From positions 102,498,784-102,562,783 of the forward strand of contig OZ035962.1 in assembly GCA_964034945.1 (NCBI GenBank): a DNA stretch of 64,000 nt, written 5' to 3'. Source of the DNA: Chrysopilus asiliformis (Eukaryota > Arthropoda > Insecta > Diptera > Rhagionidae). A program made the position numbers and the translations under genes. This document shows, piece by piece, positions 11,508 to 23,900 of the stretch (positions are counted from its first letter, which is position 1; each line of letters begins with the position of its first letter). The notes under the pieces were generated by a model. That model did not search any database and had not been told where the DNA came from. It saw nothing but the letters and a program-made list of their open reading frames with translations.

Positions 11508-11818
11508 TACTAGCTTGCATACCCGTCGTTGCCGGGTTAAGTTTTTTAAAATTCTTTTTTTTTATGGTCTATGTTGGAGTTAAACTTCACGCCAATCGGC
11601 TCGGTAGTTTCCCCGCGAAAGGGTAACATAGAGGAAGAGCTAAGTTTCGAAATCACTTTACACCCTCCCCTTACGCCCCCGTATGCCTATGTTGGAACCA
11701 GAACTACCACAGACACTCATGCCAAATTTCAAGTCAATCGGTTCAGCCGTTTTTGCGTGAAAGACGAACAGACAGACAGACAGACAAACACCAACTCATT
11801 TTTATATATTAGTATGAT
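11508..11818 (+). repeat. RB1, full-length interspersed repeat
   Basis: Starts tactagcttgcatacccgtc and ends tttatatattagtatgat. In between lie 'gttgccgggttaagtttt', 'cgccaatcggctcggtagtt', 'ccgcgaaagggtaaca', a C-rich block, 'actaccacagacactcatg', 'tttcaagtcaatcggttcag' and a gacagaca array. Copies lie at 34.35 kb (plus), 39.75 kb (plus, 5' truncated) and 45.89 kb (minus), with end fragments at 23.86, 32.93 and 58.79 kb. It resembles repeats widespread in arthropods that carry 'aatcggttcagccgttt'. No protein is encoded. Confidence 0.8.
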
Positions 11819-12015
11819 TTTCGACTCAAAGACCTTTTATTTGTTACCAATATCGACATATATTTGCTGTATATGATATGGACAAAATGGCGCTTCTCCT
11901 CTACCATTTTGTTTTTCCTATTCAGTGTTTAACCATTGAACCATTTCTGATTCATGGTTTATACTCGACATTTTAGCATTGAATCCTATTGGAATTTCTC
12001 GGCTTATAAGGTCTG

Positions 12016-12297
12016 CAAAAACAACAAAATTATATTATTTTTGCGGATGTTTTCACATCCAAATTTCCCCCCAACAGGTCGGACATGTCTGCCCTGAAAA
12101 CCCATCAGGAGCCTGTTTCTGGTATGGAAACTGGCTCACCGTCATCAGAGCCTGCTTTGCCAGCTTCCACGCAGGCTTACAGGATTTTGGTGGAGTAAAA
12201 CTCGATTTGAGTATTTATACTCCGATGCCACAAACCTTGTGCGAGGAAATTTGGATGTGAAAACATCCGCAAGAATAATATAATTTTGTTGATTTTG
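12016..12297. mobile_element. MITE with about 50-bp inverted ends
   Basis: The left arm starts caaaaacaacaaaatta and ends gttttcacatccaaattt. The right arm is its near-perfect complement, ending taattttgttgattttg. The spacer is less AT-rich. The flank 11925-12010 (tttctgattcatgg, tactcgacattttagcat) recurs at about 54760-54850, so the MITE may sit in an older repeat. Confidence 0.75.
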
Positions 12298-13998
12298 TTT
12301 TTCCTTCATTGAGACATGCCTAAAAGACTTTTCCACTCACACGAGTTGAAGACGATTTTGACACCAGTTTCGTGAAAATCGGTACATCCGTTTGGGCTAT
12401 ATTGCGTCACGAAAAGTGTACCTAATAGAATGCTAAAAACAATATCGTTCTTTGCTTTGCAGCAGTCGCAGACATATGAATTTTTCGACTCACATTAAAA
12501 GTCACATTTCCGTAAAGGTTTTTTTCTAGCAAATATAATTATAAAAGAGTGAAATTAAATTTATTAGTTAACTTGATATGTGTTACATTGTGATATAATA
12601 AATTTCAAGTAAAATTTCATTATATACTTGATCGTGTTATTGTATCATATTTTTGTATCATTTATGCTAATGCAATATCTTTCAAAAACGAGGGTTTCAA
12701 GACATGCTTCCAATAAAATTTCTTGTTTGCCCAATAAATTTTCCAAAAAGCCATGGCACCTACAATTTTCCATTCATGTTATAACCGAAAATCTACTCAT
12801 TCATATTGGATATAATATGGAAATACGGGATGTGAACATGAGCGAATACGGAATAAGAAAATTATGGATGTGTGAAAGAGTTTTTTTTCCAAGTAAAACA
12901 TTTTTCGCGAGAGTCTGTAACGAGAGTCTGAAACTTTGGTGGAAATTTTTTCAACGCGTTTTTAAAATATACTTTATGTTAACCTGTGACATCGGTGAAT
13001 ATGTGTGGGCTGCGAAATAAAGTTTCAAAAAAGGATAAGGAAAATGAAAATCTGATGACAGCCGATGATATACGAAATACGCATACAACATATAAGAATA
13101 TTTGCATTTCGCATATATCATCTTAAAATTCTGTTTATATTCCTTTTTTATCCTGGCAGCGATAAAAAGATGAAAACAAGGTGAAAAAATTCCTGCTTAA
13201 GTCAAGAAATTGGAAAGTGAAAATTTTACCAAAATGAGATGGAAATGGAATCAAGTTGTGGAGTACAAACAAAATGAAGAAAATTTGATTTATTAAAGTT
13301 AATCACTTTGAAAAGTTTTCTTCTCACGCTTCGATATGGGTCGTTAAAATGTTGGCTAAATTTGATTTGAAATTATGTCAATATAGGTTTATTTACTTTA
13401 ATATCAATTTATTATCACTGTTGTTTTTTAAACATTTTAATTAAAAAAATCCACCAATTTTTTAAAATTTTCCATCCAACTTAAATTTTTATTGCGAAAA
13501 AATATAATGGGTTTTCCAGTTTAAAAATCTAGCGTTTATCAAAGTTTAAAATGTTGACAAGACATAAAAAGAAAAAAAATTTATTTTAATCGCCACGTAT
13601 CAAAAACAAAACAGAGATAAATATTTATTTTATCTTTTGTGTTTTTTTTAATGTTTGTTTTATTTGGAATGTTTGTCTTTTAATATATGAGGCGTTAAAA
13701 GCTAGAGTGGACCAACCCACATGTCGAAATCGTGAATTTTTTTGTGTTTGAATCACCATTGCGAGTGAGTTTTTAGATAAAAATGTTTGGATGCACAAAA
13801 GAACATTTCAACATTGAGTAATAAAGTCCACAGAATTTTTTTTTTCTAAAAATTTACAGTCAATAATAATACAAAAGTTTTTAAAAAATGTTGGCTAAAA
13901 ATGGTACAAAAAAAGTTGCTTCTCTCGTGGAAAAATGGAAAAACGAAATTTTTGAAATTCCAATAACAGATTCGTTTCATTAAATCCCTTAATGATAA
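12298..13998. other. No convincing gene; fragment of palindrome family
   Basis: A 130-codon open frame at 12628-13020 has no recognisable motif, and frames of this length are expected by chance here. 12345-12420 carries 'cgtgaaaatcggtacatcc', a distant module-like block. 13565-13650 is a degenerate relative of the 59.8-kb palindrome, sharing the loop 'gataaatatttattttat'. Confidence 0.45.
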
Positions 13999-14002
13999 TT
14001 AA

Positions 14003-14374
14003 GGTGCCACTCCACATGAGAGTAAATACGCGAGTAACTCTCAAAAACTCTCGAGAGTTACTCGCAGGAGGTTGTCCATGTGAAAGAGAGTTTTCTCTTT
14101 TGAAGACCAATATCTTGATTTTTTGACATCTTGCTTTGGCGAGTTCTCGAGAGCTACTAGCGAATTTCAAACACCGTTCGTATCTGGCGAGCAACTCCCC
14201 GAGAGTTCAGTGGGTGCGTGTCGACTAGAGAGTAAAATCACTTTTGACAGCTCGCAGAAACTAGCTCGCGCGTTTTTGCGAGTTTTTGCGAGCGACTCTC
14301 AGAGACGTGTCCATTTGCTAGTAGCTGCTATCGAGAGGTTCTCGCCGGCATTTACTCTCATGTGGAGCGGCACC
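14003..14374. mobile_element. 372-bp MITE, TTAA TSD
   Basis: Inverted ends ggtgccactccacatgagag and ctctcatgtggagcggcacc (one mismatch), flanked by TTAA at 13999-14002 and 14375-14378. The interior holds ctcgagag and actctc hairpin motifs. A TTAA duplication is the piggyBac signature, though the terminus is not the usual CCC/CAC start. Confidence 0.8.
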
Positions 14375-14509
14375 TTAAGAAAAAATCGGAAGATAGATAG
14401 AAGATATTTTTCCGAAGATTGAATCTTGCCCAATCGATTTTTCGTTTCTGAAAATATTTTGATAATAAATTGCATTCACTTTCAGCATTTCAAAGCTTTC
14501 ACATTTATC

Positions 14510-14769
14510 GATTGAAAAAAAATGAGCCGCAGGCTAAAAAAATATGTCTTGCATCAATTCCCAGATAAAGTGGAGAATGTTTGCATATTTAGTGATCGTT
14601 TTTTCTAGCGTATCATCAATTGAGGGGGTTAGAATGACAGTGAAGTAAGTCACTTTTCATATAACACTAAATTGAAAAATCCGAGGCAAAAGTTTAGTTC
14701 CCGGGACGGGGAACAACGGGGACCTAATCTGAGACTGTGCCCTCGATTCCAGGACGTATGGTCACCCTA
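14510..14769 (-). repeat. RG1, minus copy
   Basis: Reverse strand starts agggtgaccatacgtcc, then 'cagtctcagatt', 'cgggaactaaacttt', 'aatttagtgttat', and ends near 'agcctgcggctcattttt'. The same series occurs in RG2 at 50.9-51.3 kb. Confidence 0.65.
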
Positions 14770-16659
14770 ACCGTGATCATTATTTGCTTGATTTTGTCTT
14801 GCATAAATGCATAAGTGTTATGAGTGTTTCTAAACTGTTTCTAAACTGTTTAAACAAAAATTCCATTATTTCGTTAAATTTTACTGAACATTCTTGTACA
14901 TTATATCACCGTATATTTTGAACAAAAAATTCTCTGTTAGCAATTAGGGAGGTGTTACTTCCCAAACATTAAATTTGCAATATTAAAAAAAAATGTTCCG
15001 TCGATATTTTCATTTGGATGGTTTGCATAAGGAAAATCATAATTTTTTGAATGAATTAGGGTTTGATAAATTTTATTAAAAGTAAAGTAGTCGGCTTTCA
15101 GCGAACCACGACGGTATTAAAACGGAAAAGTTAAGCGAAAATGATAAAAAAGACCAATGCTGTGAAGGTTTTCCTTGGGCAAGAATCATTTTATGGACTT
15201 CATTATAAACCCTGGACTCGTATTAAATGGGATTTCTAGCTAAGAACGTGATCTATTATAGTTAATTAACGAAAAATGTTCCCCATAAACTTATGCTGGC
15301 AGCTGGAACTTACCCAGGAAAAACACTTTGAAAGGGGAAATACCGCAGGGTTATTTATGTAAGTTTATACAGTGGAAAATATACTAAAACTGAGTGGTCA
15401 AATTCGGATCTTGATTTGCAATTCATCTCTCGTTTTAATTATGTCTTATTATTTCCGGATATTAGCATTGACTAAATTATATCAAAGTTATTCCAACAAA
15501 TGCTACAGAACGTATTATTATATAAGAAAAGCATTTTTATTTTGCCAAATAGTTATACGGTCCGAGGATTGATGTGATCGTATTTGTAGAATAGTCAACC
15601 TATAATAAAAATATTATATGGACATAACTTTCAATAAAATGAGCACGTCTTGTAAAAGTCTTTAAAACCATGAAATATTGTTTAGAGGAAAATCCAAATG
15701 ATTTATAAAGCAATTTTCTAGTCGCGTTTAGCATTTAAATGTGTTGATTTGACATTCAACTTGAAACCTACATTCAACGTTTAAGAAGAAAATACAAGTA
15801 AAACATTTCTAAATTGTTTAAGAATTTTCCTGATGCGGCATATTTAAGGAATTATAATTTATTCGGTAAATTTTAATGGCTGGCGATTTACTGTACCTAC
15901 TTTATTGCAAAGTTCTTCTGTAACAGACAAAGTTTAGCAATTAATTTTTGTTGAACATTTTGCATTGATAACGATAAATTCTTCTTGATCTTTAAACTTG
16001 TGTGAGAAATAATACATTCTCTGTAGTAATGTTTCATTTTTTAAATTTTATTATTATAAATTAAAATTTTTTTTGTGCTAAAATTAATTAGAGTTGGTAA
16101 AATGTTGAGCACCCTTGAGAAATTTATCATAAATGTTGTATTAAAATTTCAAAACTGTTAAAATTTCAACTGTTCGTCGTTTAAAGAATGATAATTTCAA
16201 AATTTTCTTGAAATAAGAAAGTCTAAAAGGAAACCATTTCCACCGCTTTATAAATGTTTTCAAACAAATTGTAGATCTAAGAATTCATGTTTTGTACAGG
16301 GTGTATCGTAACTAAGTTCTCCAACATGCACTAGTCGAATCTGATCAAAGCTTTCTAAGAATTACTCGAATTACTCGAATTACTACACCCACAAAAATTA
16401 CTCTTTCACCCCTCCCCCCCCCCCCTTTTTTTTTTTAGTTTGAAAATTTAAGAAGGTGGATTCACAGGAATCTAAGTTTCTTGGGTTGGAGGTAAGAAAC
16501 TAAATATTTCCAAATCCGTTAAAAAATGAGTAAATAGCGGGTTTTCAAAGATGAAATTTTAAAAAATATCGAAAATAAAAACTTTTTTACTTTTTACTTA
16601 AAAAGTTGCGTCATATCGACATGATTTTTGAAAAAAAACTCGCTAATTGAAGACCTTTC
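14770..16659. other. No gene recognised
   Basis: AT-rich. A run of about 14 C then 11 T lies at 16415-16437. 'acagggtgta' at 16299 looks like a lone transposon end, with no partner found. Confidence 0.45.
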
Positions 16660-16757
16660 GGGGTATTCACTGTTCGTGTAAATCGTCTGATATCGTCGAA
16701 TTGAAATTAATACAATTTCGACGATATCAGACGATTTACACGAAGAGTGAATACCCC
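16660..16757. repeat. 98-bp near-perfect hairpin
   Basis: Arms of about 41 bp starting ggggtattcact and ending cgatatcagacgattt in complement, with one mismatch and a loop of about 15 nt. No genes adjoin it. It may be a very small MITE or a hairpin-RNA source. Confidence 0.85.
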
Positions 16758-18243
16758 TAATATATTTCTTTCTTTATGGATTTTCAAAATTATTCTAACA
16801 TTTCCATGGTAAAAATTCACACAGTAGAATGAGTTAAATGTTTTCGATATTTTTGCTCGTTTATTTTATTTTTTTGTTCATAGATTTTAGGCTTGTTTGG
16901 AACTGTATGCAAGGATCAAAGATAATTTTTTGCGAATTTACGATTCTGAAATCTTTTGGGACTCGGTCCCAACAATCAATTTTCTTGATAAAATATGACA
17001 CTAGATAAAAAAAAACACATTATCGTAAAATATTTTCTATTCATTCATTTGAAATCAAAGTTAAGGTTATTTTTGTCCATAACAAGGATTCATATTTTTA
17101 TATTTTTCTCATATACCATTTGTAACATAAAAGAATATTTGAAATTCTCGGAAGTGCAAAAAAGATGACTGAAGAAGGAAGAATATCCAAACGAAATAAC
17201 GCGTGAAAGTTAATCAAAAGTGAACATTGACCATTGGCCACTGAAAATAGGTTAAATGAATGGTCAGCAATAAAAGTGAGAATTTTATCATCGGATATTG
17301 AACGGGAATATAAGGGTGAAAATGCCAATATTCTCGCATGCCCGATAGATATACATATTACGGCAATATAAAATAGAAATATGTCAATGACGGACATGAA
17401 ATATTGAACGGCAATTTATCTTGGATGCCATGAGGCCCAATGATGTTTAACAAACCGAATTGACCTTAGCCACATGCCAACCATGTCTGAATTTTGGTTA
17501 AGGCGACCAAGTAATATTGATTCTACTCAATTTCACCCCAATATGTTAATTTTTGATTCTATTTAACAGGGCTTGCAAGAGTCACTTACAGGGAAGTAAA
17601 TTTTTCAATACAACATTTTTTCATTGGATTAAAAAGCGACTCAAGTTTATTGAAAATTATTGATAATTTAGCGCATTAGAATATTTTACTTGTGTTAGAA
17701 ACATTTTCTTTGAAATTAAGACAGATTTACTTATACTAAAGAAAAATCTTAAGATGTTTTCTTTAATTAAAGGATCAAAAATGTCTCTAAGTGCGAACGC
17801 ACACGCTTCTTCTCGTCGCGGCAACTTTTGGTCCTCAAAATGCATTTCCGACGTACACGCTTCTTCACTTTTTAGTAGCAAAAACTTGTGTACAACAAGC
17901 GATCGCTCTGGTAATTTGTTATGGTATTTACCCTTTCCTTCCTACCTGAAAAATAAAACTATCTGGAACTGGTATTGTACTATTTGCATTCAATTTTTGT
18001 TTATTTGGGATATGTTTACGAGTTGGTGGCTAAGCACCGACTGACTCAATGAAATTACGCACACATGCATGCTGACGTGCTACACGAGCGACTTGGTTTG
18101 TGTGGGTAAAAGAAGACGAGAAGAACACTTTTCGAGTGGCGACTTTTCCCCTCTTGCCGCACTCGTTTCTTTCCCACAATTTGGTGAAGTTGCGGCATGA
18201 TGATGACCGAAAGTTGCTCCGTGTATGCCCTCGCTAAAGGCGA
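16758..18243. other. No gene recognised
   Basis: AT-rich. About 17790-18200 is richer in G+C and repeats 'cacgcttcttc' and 'agaagacgagaag' motifs in opposite senses, which suggests an eroded inverted-repeat element, but I could not find clean ends. Confidence 0.4.
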
Positions 18244-18363
18244 GTTTCACCACTACTGGATAAGTCTAGTAAATAAATATCTGTCATATGTCTTATGTCT
18301 ACCGCACTAGGTCACTAAAATGGACATAACCACTAGATAAAACTTATCCAGCAGTGGTGAAAC
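18244..18363. mobile_element. 120-bp MITE-like hairpin
   Basis: gtttcaccactactggataa at the left and its complement (one mismatch) ttatccagcagtggtgaaac at the right, with a 80-bp spacer. The target duplication is not clear. Confidence 0.7.
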
Positions 18364-20620
18364 ATGTCCTAAACCAAAGAATATATTTCTTTCGTTTGAG
18401 GATCAGGAATGGGACTTGAGAATGCGTTGCAGATTTCCCCAAAAAAAGGGTGGTAGATTCCGATAATGTGAAGTAGATTTTTTTAACTATGCGCTTTAAC
18501 TAAAATGCGCTTTTGTAATACTTCAAGCCAAATCTAAATCTCGTATAGTTAGAGAAAAAAAACGAAATTTTCTCTTTAATTTCAATTTCCGAATCCGAGT
18601 GAAATCAATCTTTTATGGAATTCGTAAAAACGTAGCAGGTTGGAAACCGCAGCTGTCTGTGGTAGTGAAGTAGAAAAATGTGCAAAAGTAGTAGATCAAC
18701 TACTTATATTGTAAAGTTCCAACCCTGTTGAAGATAGAAATTTATCTGAGTGCAATCACTAAAATTTGCTCATGCTCTTTTGATATCCTTGGTAAAAAAA
18801 CGCATTGAGTTAGCGACTTGAAATTTTCTACAATTTTTTCTTGTATTTTGAAAATTTTTCTTTTAACAGTTTTCACGTATCTAACTGTTTTAGAGATATC
18901 TGAAAAAAATATTATTTTTTACATATTTTTCTCGAATATAAATACATATTGCAGAGGAAAGTTTTGTGTTGATCACACAACTGACATTTTTTAAATATCC
19001 TGAATGCATACTTATTTAAAAAAAAAATGTCATTTTGGCATACTACAACTTTCAGTAAAATTTTTCTTTAAAAGCGACTTTATTTTTTGTGAACGACAAT
19101 GCAATATTGGACTATACTACCATTCCAACAAAATTTATTCATAACCAGTACAAATAAATTTGTATTATTAGTGGTTTTTCTATCATTTTATCACAGGAAA
19201 TTGTAATCGAGGCTAATAATACCACCATATGTTTTACTTTTTTACTTTAATATAAATTTGTGTAGTTTATCTCAATCCTGAGGACCAAGACATTTTTTTC
19301 TTGGCTCCATTTGGATTTAAAATGTCAAAAAATTTAAAACAATACTTAAACAACGCTTGGCAATATTTTCCTAAAACGTACTTATTTGCTTGGTTTCAAA
19401 ACAATTTTTTTAAACGAAAAAATTATGGGAATAATTGAATATTTACCACAATGAAAGGCTTTTCTTTATTTACAAATAAAAAGTTTTTTTTTTATTTCTC
19501 AACTCAAATTTCTCTTCAAAATTAGACTACTTTATTGAAAAAATCAAACCTGAAGAGCTGAAAAATTGTAAAAACTTTTTTCCAATATTGGTTAATATTT
19601 AGGAAATTACAATTTTCCAGTTCACTAAAAAAAGCACAACTTTTTTGATTGACTATAAAACATTTTAAAACTACTAGGAAAAAGTTTTTCTACTGTTGAT
19701 GACTTCCTACTGAAAGAGTTTGAAACCATTTTCTATTCGATCAACTTTTGTGCATATTCACGATTATTTTACAGTCAATCAAAACTTTTGTTGCATATTT
19801 TCGATTATATAAAATATCAAAATATGAAATACAATTTACTGCAGTTAATTTGGTATGCAAATTGTTTCAGCGGTTTGCCTGGTATTTCAATGAATAAAGT
19901 TGTTAAGTATTTACGTACATTCACGACTTTTTATTTACAGTAGAAAAGTTTATGTCGACTTTTTAAATTTAAATATTTAAAAACTTTATAATATCAGAAA
20001 ATTATAAAAAAAAGTCAATTAAGGAAAAATTACCAAACGGAAAACATAATTTATGTACGAAATTGCGAAAGTTGTCCGTTGCAGACTGATTGGGTGCGTT
20101 TCTTTGTGTTACATAACCAATTTTGGAGACAATCTTCTTCCATTAAAAAAATAATTTCTCCGACGCCCTCTACTCGGCTACTTTTACGTGTACTACTTTC
20201 AGATCTCTGAAGGGATTTTAATCGGACTTCCACCACTGAATAGATCATGTTTTAAGCAGTTTTCCCATCACGTTACGTTCCCTGCAACCCTTCTCCTGCT
20301 ATCTTCTAAACTGCTGAAGCGATCTTTATCAGGTTATCACCAATGGATAGGTAGTTTTATTGTAAGGTAAAAAGTCAAGAAGCATTGGGTGGCGCGGATC
20401 CGGAAGGAGGTGGCAAAACAGATTTTATTTTATTTTTTTCGAGCAAATTCTTGGCAGTGGTTTTAGAGGTCCGTGATTACAAGTTTAATGTTAGAATTTT
20501 AAAACTTGTCCCAGGTGATTCTTAGAGGACAAAGCTTTTATCAAAAATGGTTTGTTGGGCACTTCTAAACTGTATAGAAAAAGCTTTAACGTGCCAACCG
20601 TGGGTCCACATTTTAGTTTA
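18364..20620. other. No gene; partial RD-like sequence
   Basis: 18730-19080 holds scrambled RD pieces on both senses ('agttagcgacttgaaattt', 'gaggaaagttttgtgttga'). The remainder is AT-rich with no coding signal. Confidence 0.45.
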
Positions 20621-21163
20621 AAAACATAACAAAAGCTATAATTGCCAATCTGGCAATTATTGAAAACCCGTATGGTGATTTAATTGAACGGCGTATCAAA
20701 ATTTCGTTTGAATTCAAATTTTCCAATAAGATTTTTTTAAAACTTGTTCCAATCGGATTTTGATGTATGGGAGTTTTATGTAAAATCATATCCTAAATAA
20801 CTTTTGTTCTTCGACTTTTTTGATAGGATGCACTGTTTTTGAGATATTTGTAAAAAACATTTTCGTTCGTATGGGGGGTACCCCCCCTAATGGTCCATTT
20901 TTGCCCATTAACGAACTTGACCTCGCATTTTACGAAAAACGGATCTGTGCAAAATTTCAAGTCTCTAGCTCAATCCGTGCGCCCGCAATCCGCGCCACAG
21001 ACGGACAGACAGACGGACGGACGGACGGACATGCAAAAATTAATTATTTTTATCATTCTAAACACACTGGTGTAATTCATTTTTGTGTGTGTTGACGGGA
21101 TCTTGGCGTTACAAACGGTAAGGCAAAGTTAGTAAACCCTTTGGTTTCACCATACGGGTATAA
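20621..21163 (+). repeat. RA2, full-length RA copy
   Basis: Both RA ends are present ('aaaacataacaaaagctat' and 'caccatacgggtataa') with every internal block. The microsatellite is short (about 8 units, 20998-21030), so the copy differs from RA1 mainly by array length. Confidence 0.82.
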
Positions 21164-23514
21164 AAAAGAATTCCTCTTTCACTTGAATCGGATGTTTTTG
21201 CGTCAGAACGTAATAATTCTGATTAAAATCCCTTAATATTTATAAGAATTGTGTGCGAGGTAATTTCTAGACTGATTCTTTAAATTTTCTCCCGGATCAC
21301 GGTGTAATTCCAAAATTGTTTTGAAAACAAATGACACCAAAATAATTTTCAACACCTTACCAGAAAATAGGAGAAGAATGTAAAACTTTTGTTGCCTTTA
21401 CGAACTCTTTAGCATATAAAGTAATCTCGGTTGTGAAGGAATTTTCCCTTCTATGTACATAAATTGTTTGGTGGCTTTTCAACTTTACCGAGACGTTAAG
21501 AAGAGCTAACTACGACGTGGCGTCTCGTAGACTAACCCCCATTTTCTTTGTAATTTAATAACGTATAACCACCTAAAAGTAAGAAATTAACAATAATTTC
21601 CACAGTTCTAGGCACTAATGGTCACCACAATACAGAGATCGGATACTGAGTTAAAATTCATTTTGTATATATTCATTCATTTTGTAACTCCTTGAAATTG
21701 TAAATTTTCTTTTGTTCGCACAAAGAAGTCCAAAGTCTCGTCAACACTTTGTGCTACTGTTGCCTGTAAGAGGACGTACTTTGTATTTTTAGCTAAATAG
21801 ATAGATAGATACGTACGGTGAGCCTTTAACCTTTTTCTTGACTTTGGGAAACTTCCTTAAATTTCAACTTAATCATCACACCCAAAGTTCTCGCTTGAAA
21901 CTAAGGAGGAAGGATCCTTGGCATTATATCCTGCATTAGCCGGCCTGACCGGTACTGGAAAATAAAATTAACGACTTCTGTGCCAACAAACTGTCATAAA
22001 AATGTCGCCCTCTTCAGTTTCATTTTCAGTGAGGTAAAACTTTCCTTTTCAACGATTGAAGAACTTTGGTCCTAGTTTTGGTCAGGCTAGGGGAGTGCGG
22101 ATAACTTTGTCCAAAGGAGTCAAATGTACGGTGATGGGAAGTTGGTTATCCTGACGGTGTAACATTAATTTGATGATGTTGGTTTTGTCTTGGAGACATA
22201 CATATATAGATATATACAATGCCCTCCAATTCTATATACCAATAGATGGGTTTTTGGCGGTTTCAAATTTAAAAGCCGCAGTTCCTTACGTTGCAGGGCC
22301 TCGAAAATCCAATTTCCTTTGATTTAAACGTTTTCCATTGTCAGGTTTTTGTGCCAAAGATTTGTTTTGTATTTTGTGGTTTCAGGGCACACCAAATAGA
22401 ACCTTTTTTTTCAAATCCACTTTTTCTTACAATACTAAGGAACCGAGAGAAAGAGATGAAATGAATATAAATATAAATAAAATAAAGGAATACTTACTTT
22501 CTGTTTTTGTGTTTTCACTGTTTCAGTTCCAGTGGAACCAAAGGGAGATGTCTTAATTTCCGGAATCCAAAGAATGGTTCATTGAAAAGAAAATTAAGGA
22601 GGGAATGTTTAAATTTTTTGACATGGATACTGAGTTCATTTTTCTACTTTTTGCGGTTCAAAGGGTACGATATGAAGTTTTTATTATTTTGTTTTCCTCT
22701 TTCATTTTGTTTTATTATTGTTGTGGTTTTATTTAAACGTAATTTCCTTTAAACTACAGGAGCCTGTATTTTTTTGTTGTCTGAATACAATAAACGTGAA
22801 ATAGAATAGAAAATCAGATTTTATAAACAATGTATTGGAATTATTTCCTTTTTAGGTTGGCTTAAAACGTTCTTTTAGATGTAGAATACAAGAAAAGTCT
22901 TTTGAATAATAAATAGAGTTAATGATTAATGTTTTTTTTTTCGTTTCAATAATGCATAATTAAAGGTAAGAAGTCAAAAAATGTATAGAACAAAAGATGC
23001 TGAATTTTTTTATGGATTTTTTAAAATAAAAAATACAGTGAAATCTGTATAAGCCGGACTTGCACGGGACCACTTGTTAGAATTCCTAATGGTGGGCATG
23101 GTGGGAATGATGGGGGCAAAAGCGGTCTTAAGTGCAGGCGCGCACAGCGTTGGTAAGCATGTAGAGTGGTGCCGATGTAGCAATTTTTCTTAAACCCGAC
23201 AAAACCAGTACTCTAGTGTGCATTGAAGTAGATTTAAGTAGAAGCAAGTGAGTATTAACTAAATAAACAGAAGTATGCTTTGATAGGCGCTCTCATATTG
23301 ATTTTTAAGCGTTTCAAAGCCTCAAATTTCCACTTTTATGCCATTTACATATTTGCCGACGCAGTGCGCACCTGCTTTAAGGGACTGCCAAAATGTAAAT
23401 TTTAGACGAGCTACAACAAATATAAAATTGTGACTTCGCAATATGATCTCTACTTCATTTTTACTCCCCTACTCCACATAAATGAAACAGTCTTTTGCAA
23501 TCCTATAATATAAT
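21164..23514. other. No gene recognised
   Basis: AT-rich, with short chance frames. 23036-23059 (cagtgaaatctgtataagcc) looks like a pogo/Tigger-type end, but no matching inverted end was found. Confidence 0.45.
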
Positions 23515-23850
23515 ACGAGGAATGTCTGTCTGTCCGTCTGTCTGTCTGCACAAACGATCTCGAAAACCCGCCTAACGATTTTCACGAAACTTGGTGGTTA
23601 GGGATTTTCCGGGGACAAGGAATCGATCTAGATAGGTCTCACCTCTGAGAAAATTCCCCTCGATACCCCTCGCCTGGTATCTTCGAACTCGGTGGTCCGA
23701 TGTTAATGAAACTTTACAGTATTACTAAGAGGGCTAAGGGCTTTCGAAAATGATTTTACATAACCCTTCCATGCACAAAAATCTGATCCGACCACACTTT
23801 CCCCTTTCTCCTATACAGGTGAATTTTTTCAAGTCAAAAATCGGTTTGTT
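23515..23850 (+). repeat. RF, repeat with 5' microsatellite
   Basis: 'gaatgtctgtctgtccgtctg' type array, then 'aacgatctcgaaaacccgcc', 'cgattttcacgaaacttgg', and later 'gtggtccgatgttaatgaaa', the C-rich 'cactttcccctttctcc' and 'catgcacaaaaatctgatcc'. A block resembling RC on the opposite strand is followed by an RB end at 23862. Confidence 0.55.
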
Positions 23851-23861
23851 CCTACAGTACT

Positions 23862-23900
23862 AGCTTGCATAGCCGTTGTTGCAGGGTTAGAGTTCTTTGC
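23862..23900 (+). repeat. RB fragment (5' end only)
   Basis: actagcttgcatagccgttg and a degenerate 'gcagggttagagtt', matching the RB1 start. The rest is absent. Confidence 0.6.

Noticed and set aside
12628..13020. 130-codon plus frame
   Set aside because: No recognisable motif, and frames of this length are expected by chance in 64 kb of this composition.
16297..16330. 'acagggtgta' mariner-type end
   Set aside because: No partner end and no transposase sequence.
23036..23060. Pogo-like transposon end
   Set aside because: No matching inverted end or TA-bounded partner within reach; left as a lone end.
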